Shown in pieces: positions 1 to 10,489 of a stretch of 64,000 nt of DNA (its first letter is position 1; each line of letters begins with the position of its first letter). A program made the position numbers and the translations under genes. The notes under the pieces are model-generated. The model worked only from the letters and a program-made list of their open reading frames with translations, was not told the DNA's origin and did not search any database. Source of the DNA: Phalacrocorax aristotelis (lineage: Eukaryota; Chordata; Aves; Suliformes; Phalacrocoracidae); the NCBI RefSeq assembly GCF_949628215.1, contig NC_134280.1, forward strand, positions 13,899,795-13,963,794, given 5' to 3'.

Positions 1-2250
1 TAGTTCCACTTTATTTTTTTTATTCCCCCCATTGTGTTGTCTGTGAAGTATTCCAGCACACATACTGTTGATAGACGTGTGTGTTCACATATAAAGTTTT
101 CAGTCATGTAGAACACAGCCATAATGTGATCTCCTTCATGGGCTTACTCTTGGCATATGAAATCACTGGATTCTTTAGATTTTTATTAAAATGTGGTTTT
201 GTGCTTTGAAAAATGCATCAAATTAGTGGCTCTTTGAGAAATTGCCTTAGTCCTTTAGCACTGTAGAGTCTGTACTTCTTTCTGTTCTTTGGTAGTGGTG
301 TAGGGCAAAATTCATCCCTGAGGAAAGTAGTAGAGATTTTAGCAGAAGATCTAGTGTCAGTATATTTGTGATTATTTCTCTTTTTTTTTTTCTTGCCATG
401 GATTTCATTGCGTGACCTTTTGTAAGTCATGTCATCTCTTGGTGTGGGTACATGGGGGTACAGTCACATGTATACTTTCTCAAAGGGCATTTTCATTGCT
501 CACTTCAATATTGTATGAAGACCCCCTTAAGATCTATGAATTAAATGGGCTTGAGCTCAAAATTAATGTTTTTGAGATCATATGAAACAAAGATTGTCTT
601 ATCCCTGCCTGATACTTCTAAAGAAATCTCAAAACTACCTTCACTTTTGTCTGGAAAGCCATCACAGTGCATCAATTAGTGTCATTCAGCTGTCTGAAAA
701 GCCCTAAATACTTTTACTTCTGTAGGTTTAGAAACAGCTTTTGTTTCCTGATCTTGCTCTGTTCTTTAAGTGGTTTCCTCTTCTTCCTGGCTTGACAAGA
801 CACTGTTTAAAGTTGGGGAGTTGTTCTTTGGGGTTTTTTTTTGCCAGAATACACGGTGATGATGCTTGTGTGATCGCAGAGTGAGCACGTTGCTTGGGAG
901 CCAGGGATTATGGCTATTTTCAGTGTGTTGATCCTGAAGGAATTGGGCAGCACCAATCTTATCCTCCGTCGGAAGTTCCTGATTTTTTTCCAGAAAAAAA
1001 AGTAGTGGTTCTAGATATTTAACATCCTAATTTTAATTCTATTGAAAATCATAGCTGTGTACCCAGGATTCAGAAGGGATTTTCTGGGGGTTTTTATGTT
1101 TGTTTTTTTTTTTTCCCCCCACCGACCTCACAGGGAATCTTTCTTTTGTGGAAAAGGAACACAGCTCTTTGTTCAGCCGTCCTCCTACAAGCCTATCCTG
1201 TCATCCTTCCCCAACAGTTAAGAAATAGTAATTCACCCCTGTAGGGAGCCACTTTTTGCCATTTATTGACAAACAAGTTGACGTGTCTCAAATTCTTTTG
1301 GTTTATTTGCTTCTGGCTCTACTAAGATCCGAGACTTCCCCAGAGAAATTGTTCTCCATTACTGGGTCACTTCATTAAATCTGTCTTGGAAAACTGATCG
1401 TCATGCAAACTGAACTACTTCTCCTAGATAGAGCAAAGCCCTGCCAATAATGCCTTTTCATTTTCTCCAAGCTTGTAGGAGCTTCTTCTTAGCCACGTCT
1501 TTTCATATCATCTGCCCTTGAGTGCCAGGCATTTTTTCATGGAACTGAATTTTGGATAACTCCTCAAGGAATCGCAAAACTTATGTGGCTTTATGCTCCT
1601 GAGGAATATCTGAGGAACAGACAGACTGCAAGAAAGCATCAGATTTGAGTGAGAGAATGCCCAAACTTAGGCTCAATACTGAAATGTGTCTTTTATCAAG
1701 ACATTGCACAAATGGTTTTAGTTTTACTACTCTATAAATGAAAATGGGACATGTTAGACTAAGTTTTATGTCAAGATACATTTTCTTTTCTATTTAAATC
1801 ACATTTGAATCCGTTGATAGAATATATTCAATATATTACGAAACTCAAATTTCATTTCCACCAGCTGTCACAACCCTTTGAGTTCTCATAGTGATTGATT
1901 TTCTTTATTTTCCTTTTTAAATAACACCATTACCATGTGGGGATAGGTTTTTTTCTGATTTACAGAAGTTAGCACACTCACTGCTGTGCAATGTAACAAA
2001 CAGTGACCCTGATTTCTCCTCATCTATAGCAATGTAACACTACTGATTGCAGTAGAGCTTCTCCTAGATTTAACCCCATTTGGGGGGAAGACTCAGAGCT
2101 GGTCTGCTTTGATTCCATCCATGTTTCTGTTACAAGTCACTGTTAGAAAGGGTACACCAAATCATCTGTCTTCGACTTGGCATTGTTTTTGTTAAGTCAA
2201 AAGCGGATTCCAATTTCATGTGTAACATTTCATATACGTTTGGTCTTTAG
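1..2250 (+). other. CLASP1: CLASP1 intron (3' portion)
   Basis: AT-rich non-coding DNA ending in the acceptor 'tttggtctttag' immediately before the exon at 2251. Short T and A runs occur (about 380-391, 832-842, 1098-1114). I could not recognise any exon, RNA gene or clear dispersed repeat in it. The short open frames here are chance. Confidence 0.8.
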
Positions 2251-2401
2251 TATGCTGGATTATGACACGGAGAACCTAAATTCTGATGAAATCTACAGCT
2301 CTCTTCGTGGAGTCACAGAAGCAATTGAAAAATTTAGTTTCCGTAGTCAAGAGGACCTGAATGAGCCAATCAAACGTGATGGAAAGAAAGACTGTGACAT
2401 T
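2251..2401 (+). CDS. CLASP1: CLASP1 coding exon (linker before the C-terminal domain)
   Basis: The exon is 151 bp. Its first base completes a codon split with the upstream exon, and 50 full codons follow. The translation reads MLDYDTENLNSDEIYSSLRG and continues through the conserved EAIEKFSFRSQEDLNEP block to KKDCDI. This is the CLASP1 linker just N-terminal of the C-terminal TOG-like domain. The acceptor is 'tctttag' and the donor is a strong GTAAGT at 2402. The exon ends in phase 0, which fits the next exon starting with GTG (Val) at 3443. The ATG at 2252 is internal and not a start. Conservation with mammalian CLASP1 is near complete as I remember it, with small differences such as Asn-Leu-Asn-Ser-Asp for Asn-Met-Asn-Ser-Glu. 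Confidence 0.95.
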
Positions 2402-3442
2402 GTAAGTATTCGATTGATTGATGTCCCTGGATAAGTGAAGTTTTAAAGCACTGTGTTCAGACCTGGCTTTGGATGGTTGATGTACAAAATCCAGTTATTC
2501 CTGTTGTATTCTTGCAAGTGTCTTTGGCTTATTGGTTGCTAACTTCTTATACCTAAATTATAGGGTCCCACTAATGTAGTCCTTTGTTCCCTTTGAACTC
2601 TAGCCTCCTGTGAAATGTGCTCATTGGGTTTCAGTGGGAGTCTCATGTATGAAGGAAACGGTGCTAGTGTTCCTCAGGCTCAGCATGATTTGGTGATGGC
2701 TTTCATGGAGTGTGTGTAGTCAGGTCTGTAAAGGGAAATGTTAGTTCTAAAAATGTATGAGTGGTTACCCTCACAGGCTTGTTACTTCAGATATAGGAAG
2801 GATCCCTAACCACTTTGAGTGCACAACTCATATACCTTATGCTGCATGAATGGTTACAGAATCATCTACCATGTGAGATGCAAGTTGTTTTAATTAAATG
2901 CATGGACTTAAAAAAGTTTATGGGAATCTTAAATGATGATCCTTATGGGTCTCTTCCAACTTGAGATATTCTATGATTCCATGGGAGGTTTGCTTCCTAT
3001 CTGGACAATCAAATTTAGGTTAGTAGATTAGGTTAGTCTTCAAAGCTAAAAATTCTTGGTCTGAGATTTTTCTTTGAGACCATTCTATTGTTCATGTTAG
3101 CTTGCTAAGCATCATCCAGTCTCCTCTATCAGGGCGTTGTGAAGTTTCATGAGGAGGTTGCTTCTGCTTCCTTTCCCTTTCCTAGCAAACTGGTCCTTGT
3201 TTCAGAGCTTATGATCTTTGCCAGCTTGTGTAGTTTTAGCAATAATAACTTATATTTAGAAACGTTAGCATAGCTTTGTGCCCTATGATCATGGTGAAAG
3301 AGGCAGTAATCTTAAATTTTACTGGAGTATTATGTACATGTAAATGATTCTATGCCCCTTAGAGTATACCCACCAACATGAAAAAAGCTGTAGCTTCCAC
3401 AGAATTTAAGTAACCTCATGTCTTTTCTGTTCGATCCCCCAG
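2402..3442 (+). other. CLASP1: CLASP1 intron with a CR1 relic
   Basis: A 1,041-bp intron from donor GTAAGT to acceptor 'gatcccccag'. The only recognisable content is a short CR1 3' end at about 2930-2982. Confidence 0.9.
2930..2982 (+). mobile_element. CR1 LINE 3' end fragment
   Basis: The stretch contains 'gggtctcttccaact' followed by 'gatattctatgattcc'. This is the signature 3' terminus of avian CR1 non-LTR retrotransposons, in which 'cccttccaac' precedes a short ATTCTATG repeat. It is in sense orientation, severely 5'-truncated and diverged. Confidence 0.75.
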
Positions 3443-3689
3443 GTGTCTCGAGATGGTGGCCTCGCTGTGCCTACCAGTGATGTCCGTGGAAGCAGTGACA
3501 TTGTGGAAGGCGGAAGGATGGCTCTAGATAACAAAACCTCCCTCCTTAACACCCAGCCTCCCCGCGCCTTTTCAGGGCCACGTGCTCGAGAATATAACCC
3601 CTATCCTTATGCCGACACAATTAACACTTATGACAAGACTGCCCTGAAGGAAGCAGTGTTTGATGATGACATGGATCAGCTTCGGGATG
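3443..3689 (+). CDS. CLASP1: CLASP1 coding exon (Ser/Pro linker into C-terminal domain)
   Basis: The exon is 247 bp: 82 codons plus one base of a split Val codon. The translation starts VSRDGGLAVPTSDVRGSSD, passes through the conserved LDNKTSLLNTQPPRAF and YNPYPYADTINTYDK segments, and ends at FDDDMDQLRD. The first third, a low-complexity Gly/Ser stretch, looks the least conserved. The last third, from about ALKEAVFDDD, starts the first helix of the C-terminal TOG-like domain. The acceptor is 'tcgatccccccag'. The donor is the weak sequence GTTTGT at 3690, with T at +3 and +4 in place of the usual A or G and A. It is nonetheless the only donor that keeps frame with the next exon. Confidence 0.95.
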
Positions 3690-4438
3690 GTTTGTATCAA
3701 CATATCTCATAAAACTGCATCAGCTTGCTCTGTTCCTGTATATTTGTGTGTGGGTAGTGCTCTCAGATACATGCCTGCCCATGCATATGTTGTGTATTAC
3801 CTTGCATCTGAGTTGAGGCTTGATAATGAAATATTCTGTTCTCATGTACCAGCAGAACCTGATCTGTGGCTGTTGAGAAAATGTTACGCTGCAGTGTTAA
3901 TTTTTGTTTGCCTAGGGTTTCCCTCAAATTAGTCTCTTAAGCATCAAAATACATCCCTACACTATTTTGGGGACCTTCCACACTTTGACTGAAACATCTT
4001 TCTTGGTAGTTTGTTGTTACTGAGCGTTTCGCTTCATTTAAGTGATGCTGCACCTTAGCTTTGTTCTTTTGCAGTACCCTGATGAGTCACCGTACTTTCC
4101 TCTAAAGGTCATGCGTGTGATTGCTGGTTTTGGGTGTGCGTGTCTGGGAAAAACTGCAGCAGTTCTCATCTTGTAGAAGTAATTATTGGAACTGGATGAT
4201 ATTCAATCATCATCTCTTCCTGGTTCATTAGAAGCCATATGCAGATTAATGAGCTGTGTTATGAACTCGGGTGAAATTGTGGGCTAGCTGGATTCTCTTG
4301 TCTGCTTGACTTAGGCCACTGCATTTTTTGGGGAGGGCCTTGTTATGCGCACTTTGTTCTGTAGAGGTTTACTAATCTTGGCATCTTTGGTCCTTTTCCC
4401 CATTTCCCCAAATGATTTGCTGTCATTTGTCCTAGAAG
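3690..4438 (+). other. CLASP1: CLASP1 intron with weak donor and NAGNAG acceptor
   Basis: A 749-bp intron. The donor is GTTTGT and the 3' end is 'cctagaag', so two AG dinucleotides three bases apart can serve as acceptor (see Findings). No repeats were recognised. Confidence 0.85.
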
Positions 4439-4629
4439 TACCCATTGACCATTCAGATTTGGTGGCTGATCTTCTGAAAGAGCTCTCCAACCACAACGAG
4501 CGGGTGGAGGAGCGGAAAGGAGCTCTCCTGGAACTGCTAAAGATCACAAGGGAAGATAATCTTGGAGTTTGGGAGGAACATTTCAAAACCATTCTGCTCT
4601 TGCTGCTGGAAACGCTTGGAGACAAAGAT
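4439..4629 (+). CDS. CLASP1: CLASP1 coding exon (C-terminal TOG-like domain, first HEAT helices)
   Basis: The exon is 191 bp. The first two bases complete Val, followed by 63 codons from PIDHSDLVADLLKELSNHN through VEERKGALLELLKITRED to LLLLLETLGDKD. The amphipathic, leucine-rich helix pairs are those of HEAT repeats. The sequence is essentially the CLASP1 C-terminal domain found in all vertebrates. The donor is GTGAGA at 4630, and the exon ends in phase 0. Use of the upstream AG of the tandem acceptor would insert one extra Glu before the Val. The antisense 118-residue open frame over this exon is a shadow of its Leu/Ser-rich coding and is not a gene. Confidence 0.96.
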
Positions 4630-6301
4630 GTGAGATGTAGAATTTTTGTCTTAAGTCTCCTGTACATTGCTTCATCTAGGGTGATGGTTCCTTCACACTA
4701 GTTTAGTTTAAATGAAACCTGCTGTGTTTGTACAGCTTCTCATCAGTGATGCTGCACTGCACTTTTTTTTTTTAAAGGTTGATGACTCTGCTTTCGTTTT
4801 CAGTGTGTTCAATGATGAATTATAAGCTACTCTGAAGTGTCGCAGTTTTTTCCCTTCCCCCTGGAGTGTTAGTAACAAATAACTAGGAAATTGAACTAGA
4901 ATTTGAAAACTAGTTGTCTTCTAATCTTGTACAAAAACCATCAAGATTTCAAAACATGTTTCCTTCCAAGTTAGGATGAAGTTACAAGCTCTTAAGTATG
5001 CCATACCCATTCCCCAAAAAAGGAGAATGAAAAAAACCCTAGAATAGACTAATATATTTTTTTCCTCTGTGTGGCTTAAAGGTCCAGGCTATTACATCTC
5101 ATGGGATGGGTCTCTGTCTCTTGCAAAAACGTCAAGAACAAACTGCTTTTATAGGGGATCTTGTTTTGAAGTATTAAAAAAAAGCTACGTTATCACAGCT
5201 GTATATTTGATAGCGGATCAAAGTGATAATTCACATGCTAGACCCTTACTTTTTCAACTTAGGGCTATTTTTTCAGCTTGCAGCACAATGATATTTGGTA
5301 AAGGCTCAGGATCCTGCTGTGCCTTCACATCGGAGCCATGCTCCATCTAGAAGTTACAATACTTAGGCTTCAAAGCACTCGCAGTTCTTTTTTGTTTGTT
5401 TGTTTCATCTGATTCAAATCCATTGTATTATACCCCCTTTGTAAAGAATATGGCATGCTCTCAAAAGTTTTAATTCTGAAGCAACGTAGGTGGCGGACAC
5501 TTTCTTAGTCATTCCTAGTATAAGCATGAACTGCTCTAGTCCTACGTGCTTATTCATAGCATCATCACACACAAATCAGAAGATATGGCTTTAAGTACAT
5601 GAGAATTGTGTTACTGCATGAATTTTGCAGATGAATAGCAAAGGACGTGGTTTAACGGCTGAGTATAGAGTAAAGTAAGTATTCCTCTGCTGAAATTATA
5701 GAATCTATTTGCAGTGGCTACAAGCCAAAAACTTAATGTAACAGTTACGAAATTGAAGCAGGTGTGTTAAATCCCTTCTGCTAATGATCTTTTGATCTAA
5801 AGGATTAACACATAGGTCAGTGTTGACTACAATGACTGACTGTTCTTGAAAGTAATTTCCATAAGAGTTACAGGAAGAGAGTCGATTTTACTGCATTAGT
5901 ACATAACAAACCACTTTGTTGCCTGGTTGGAGCCCAGTTTGATATTCACAAAGCTAAGCAAAAGAGGAAGGGGAAAACGCGTATGATATGGGCTTCTTTA
6001 TAGATTCATGCAATGCAAACAAGTACTAATTTGTACTTCATTGTCAAAAGAGTATGGAATTTAACAAAGTAGAGTCATTCTGATTCTTGTATCTGTGACA
6101 ACAGTCATTTTATGTGTATTTTTGTGCAAAAGCAAGCAAGGAGACCAATTCTGAATTTTTATTATACTGATTACACTGCTTGCTCTGCTGGAGCTGGTAG
6201 AGCGATATAACATCTCTGGTAGTGTAGGGAGCCATGAGAATTTACTTCAAACTACAGTTTTGAGAAGTAACTTTTTCTAATGTGGATTTCTCTTGACACA
6301 G
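4630..6301 (+). other. CLASP1: CLASP1 intron
   Basis: A 1,672-bp AT-rich intron from GTGAGA to 'ttctcttgacacag'. No gene or repeat was recognised. Confidence 0.9.
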
Positions 6302-6430
6302 CATTCAATAAGAGCCCTGGCGCTGCGAGTCCTGAGAGAGATCTTACGGAATCAGCCAGCAAGGTTTAAGAACTATGCGGAGTTGACTATCATGAAAACG
6401 CTGGAAGCACATAAGGATTCCCACAAGGAG
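6302..6430 (+). CDS. CLASP1: CLASP1 coding exon (C-terminal TOG-like domain)
   Basis: The exon is 129 bp, exactly 43 codons, and in phase at both ends. It reads from HSIRALALRVLREILRNQP through RFKNYAELTIMKTLEAHKD to SHKE. These are the second and third HEAT-type repeats of the C-terminal domain, essentially as in mammals. The donor GTGAGT is strong. Skipping this exon would keep the frame but remove a helix pair, so the exon could be alternatively used without truncating the protein. Nothing in the sequence shows that this happens. Confidence 0.96.
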
Positions 6431-8548
6431 GTGAGTGAGCCTTTCAGTGTTGCTTCTGGGAAAACAGTATGGACCTGCTGAGGAAATGTAGGAACAGTGA
6501 GATTTAACATGCAAACACACTGACCTATCCTGACAGTAGAACAAATTGATATTAAGTCTCCCAAGCGTGAAAAGACAGGATTTTAACATGCTGAAGCAGG
6601 GAAGAAAAAAGTTGAGACTGACAGAGCTGTTTAAGTGGATTTGGAGCTATCTAGAATTGCAGGCCACTGTTTATCAACTGGCCAGGATTTCCTTGTTCAT
6701 TCTGGGAGAGGCTGAGACTCTGTAGTTGGAATAGTACATGTTTAATAATTCTGCAGAGCAGAGCACTGTGCTCCCTCTGTCTGTATGGGTAAGGATAGGA
6801 AATGTACTGGAGAACACAGAGCCCATGCTTGAGCAGAATTGTGTGTGAAAACTGAACAATGAAATTGGGCCATGACGGAGAACTCTGAACTGGTGAGTAA
6901 CAGGAGAAAATGGACAAAGAGGCCATGCTGCTGATAAAAAGGTGGAGCAGAGGAAGAAGCAATGGGGAAGGGTGAATTGCATTTTCCTTTTGTGATAGAA
7001 CTCGTATACAAAACAAGGTATTCTTCTGGAGTAAAACAAAAGTAAAGGAACATGATGATAACATTTGAAGTAGATAAATTCAAATTACGTTTAAAATCAG
7101 TCTTTGTAGATTGACTTCCAAGCTGGATCTTTTAACCTACCTTGTGCATGTTGCAAGTTTGAACTAAATCTGGGAAAGTGCCATATGAATTTCTCTATAC
7201 ATCTGTGGCGGCTTTGTTACCGAAGTTCTTGCTTTGAAAACTAAGACACTTATTCTTCTCTGCAACAGGCTTGTCCTAAATAGCAATTTTAGGCATCTCC
7301 GTCTGGAGAGCTTTGGCCATGAAAAAGATCATTGCATAGATCAGACTGCTCCAGAGCATTGCGTAACTGACACAAGGTTATGCTAGCTGTGCCTAGCAGA
7401 AATGGTAGTATTTAAAAATTGAACAACAAAACAAAAACACACCCTCAGGGAAAGAAACTAACACGCTGGATTTCTTTAAAATGCGAAAGCACAAAATGTT
7501 TAATCCTTTAGTGAATGAGGACTGCCATACTCTGCCTACCTTCCTCTCCTTGATTTAGAGCCTTTGCACTCCTGTCATTTTTGGTTCAGAGTAATAAGAA
7601 GCAGTTGTAAATTGATTTCCTGATAAAGGAGTCAGACAAAACATTGTGTTCTGCAGGAGTGCCTTTTATTGGCAAGTTTTCCTGGTTGCATACTTCTCAG
7701 CTCACCTTGACTCAGTGCCCTTTGTATTTATTTTCTGAGAGTCCTCCAAAGCTACCATTTCTTGCAGGACCTTTCCAGATTGTCTCTGGCATTGTTTTTA
7801 ATGCCCCTCAACTCACTGTCCTGTGGGACTGGTGGGTTTTATAGAAATCAAACACAATGTTGAAAACATGACACTTCATGCCTCTCTACTCCCCACGCTG
7901 TGTTCTTCATGCTTCTGTTATGGAAAGGTTCCTCATGATTTGCATGAGGTGCCTCCTGAGGAAAAGCAGAGAAGAATAAGTCTTTGCTGCAGAGAAAGCA
8001 AAGCTCAAGCCAGGAATGAAGAGATGTGAGTTCTGTACTTCATTATAGAAGAATAATTCTGAGCTGTATTGCTATCAGCAAGTGGCTTCTGTGCTGTACT
8101 GTGAATCAAATGCAGCATGCTGTTGCATAGCATCTTTATAATTTAAAAAATCATATTTGCTACTGCTACAATGAGACCTTTGGGTGACAGCTGTCATAGC
8201 AGAATGCTGCAGATATATTCCTATTTTGCCATCTGTTGCTAGCCAATTGTGTGTGCACCTTTATTAAGTGGTGGCACTGGTGGTGGATTTTTTATTTTAT
8301 GTATGTGTTTTATCTAATCTCTGTGTACATGGAGCTTTCAGAACCATGATGCAGCCCGTGAAAGGCATCATCTGTCAGTAGTTTGAGAATATCAGCATTC
8401 ATGAAGTTAAGATTTCCTAACCTGCACTTGGGTATCTACATGAGCTAGGCTAAAGATATACCTGGGAATATGCTTTAGGTATTTTTACCTGTAGTTGGGG
8501 CTTGCTGATTCAGCTAAGTCTGTGGAAAAATTAACTGAGAGTCCATTT

Positions 8549-8614
8549 GGGCATGGCTTAGTTGGTCAAACTCATAGCCCTGGGCCAGAAGGTCACAAAT
8601 TCCCATCCCATGGT
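8549..8614 (+). repeat. Possible tRNA-derived SINE head
   Basis: 'tggcttagttgg' at about 8554 fits a pol III box A (TRGYNNARNNG). About 30 bases later 'agaaggtcacaaattccc' resembles a decayed T-arm/box B region. The spacing and the flanking 'tcccatccc' look like a mutated tRNA (isoleucine- or alanine-like). The acceptor stem cannot be folded convincingly and box B is broken, so a functional tRNA is unlikely. A SINE relic or tRNA pseudogene is the better reading. Chance similarity is possible. Confidence 0.4.
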
Positions 8615-10471
8615 GGCCTTCCAGCTTGCTCTCACTGCTGAGTCTGCAGCGCTCCTCTCTCCAGGAGGGGCGGAGGAGCTGCCCTTTGACTTGATTCCAC
8701 TGAGCAGGAGATTAAGTGAAGATTCACCAGTTTGTGATTGAAGGGCACTTTCAAAGAATAGCTGAAGAAGGAGAGGTAAGGGAGGATCTCAGCGGTCTGT
8801 TCTACAGTTTTATTTTCTCACAAAATCAGAGCAATATTAAGGGCAGTGGTGAACAGTCCTTAGACTACATAAAATAAAATGTTCCTCTGTACTGTAAAAA
8901 CTACTTTGAGGAAAGCAGCTGTATAATCTGGTGGGGAGAGTGTTTAATTTTCATGCTAGTAATGCTCTGATAGTATGTCACCCCAGGGTTTATGTTTCTG
9001 GGCTGCTTCTGCATTGTAGTAGAAGACAGGAGTGATCCTGGTTTATGGTTTGAGATTCTTTGGCTGCATAAGTCAGTAGAAAATGACTGTTTTGAACAAG
9101 CTGTATCTGTTTCACTCTTACTTACCTGAGGGACTGCTGATTTCCCTGCGCTATTGCTCCCATTTCCATTATGTATGGCCCATGGAGAATGAGTTTAAGT
9201 GACCAAGGAAAAAGGAAGGGGTTTGAAGAGGAGAACGATACAGAACTGTTACTCTTCAGTACCATCTCCAAGAAGTCATTTTACTAAGAGGCAGTTCTTT
9301 GGAAAACAAAAAGAAGGTTCATAACATATTATGAACAACATATTCGCCACCTAGCAAATACACCACCCCTTCTCCATTTGAGTGCTGATATCTAATTAAA
9401 GATTCAGTCATAAACAAAAAAGGGTCTGTGGTTTTATTCCAGATTATGTAATTGGAAGTATCAAAGCAGTGTCAGCATAGTTGGATATCTTGGGATGCCC
9501 GGATAATTGGTGGTTTTCCAAGTCTAAGCTGAAGTCTTTAAACAGTTGAATCTTTGATATGGCTAGAACTCGTCTGCCTTCTGTTGCTGACAGCAAGGGC
9601 TAGGGTCAGTGGAGCAGCACAACTCTTCCCAGGGACACAGGAGGGGAAAACTTGGTGCATGGAGTTGGATGCTGAATCACGCCTTGTTGTGAGCACAAAT
9701 GCAGGAGATTAGCAAAGCACAGACCTCGGTGGGGGTTCAAAACGAATGTAACACTGCGCTACAGACTAGAAGACTCTGAGTTGGGATCCATCTTTAGTTT
9801 GCATTTTTTAACTTCAGCCTGTCTTTATACTGTTTGTAGTATAACAGTGTATTCGACGTTGTTGATTTAATGGGGTGATGTGAAGAGTCAAGCCTGCTTC
9901 AGTCATAACTGTAAATATTTATGGGGGTTGACATGTAAATGCCTTTCACTTACTTTTGGAGCATTAGAACATAATTGAAGCTGTGGACGGTATTAAATCT
10001 TGTTGATTTTTATCACTCTTTGTTTGGAGTTATTTGGAAGAGAACCATCTTTCTCTTGCCAATTAGTTAATATTAACTCATTTGTTCCAGTGTAGGTAGT
10101 TACCCATAACTAAGGAGAGATGCTGCCTGCTGACCCAATACCATTGATATGACATTGCTTCAGATTCATACCAACAAAATGAGTATACGTTCTTATTACT
10201 GAGTATATTAAAACAGAAATAGTTCATTATCTTGGGAAATGGTTACAAAACATCTTTACTAGTGAAAATCATACGATAGCTAATTCCCTGCTTGCATCTC
10301 TGTGTTTTTCTGTGCAACTAAGCCTATAGACCTAATGGATGAGTATTTTCTGTGTGTAAGGAAAAGCTATTGTGCCATGTTTTAAGTATCTAATTTTGGT
10401 CTTTTTACTATCCAGAAGGTCCATAAGCATAATTGAATGTAACATTCTTCGTTGTAAACCTCTGAAAGAGA

Positions 10472-10489
10472 GGGGGGTTGGGGGGTGGG
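10472..10489 (+). repeat. G-rich run with quadruplex potential
   Basis: GGGGGG-TT-GGGGGG-T-GGG is a short isolated G-run in an AT-rich intron. It could fold as a G-quadruplex in DNA or in the pre-mRNA, since it lies on the transcribed sense strand. Confidence 0.5.

Noticed and set aside
4311..4667. Antisense 118-codon open frame over a CLASP1 exon
   Set aside because: Shadow of a conserved exon. The sense strand matches CLASP1 exactly in phase.
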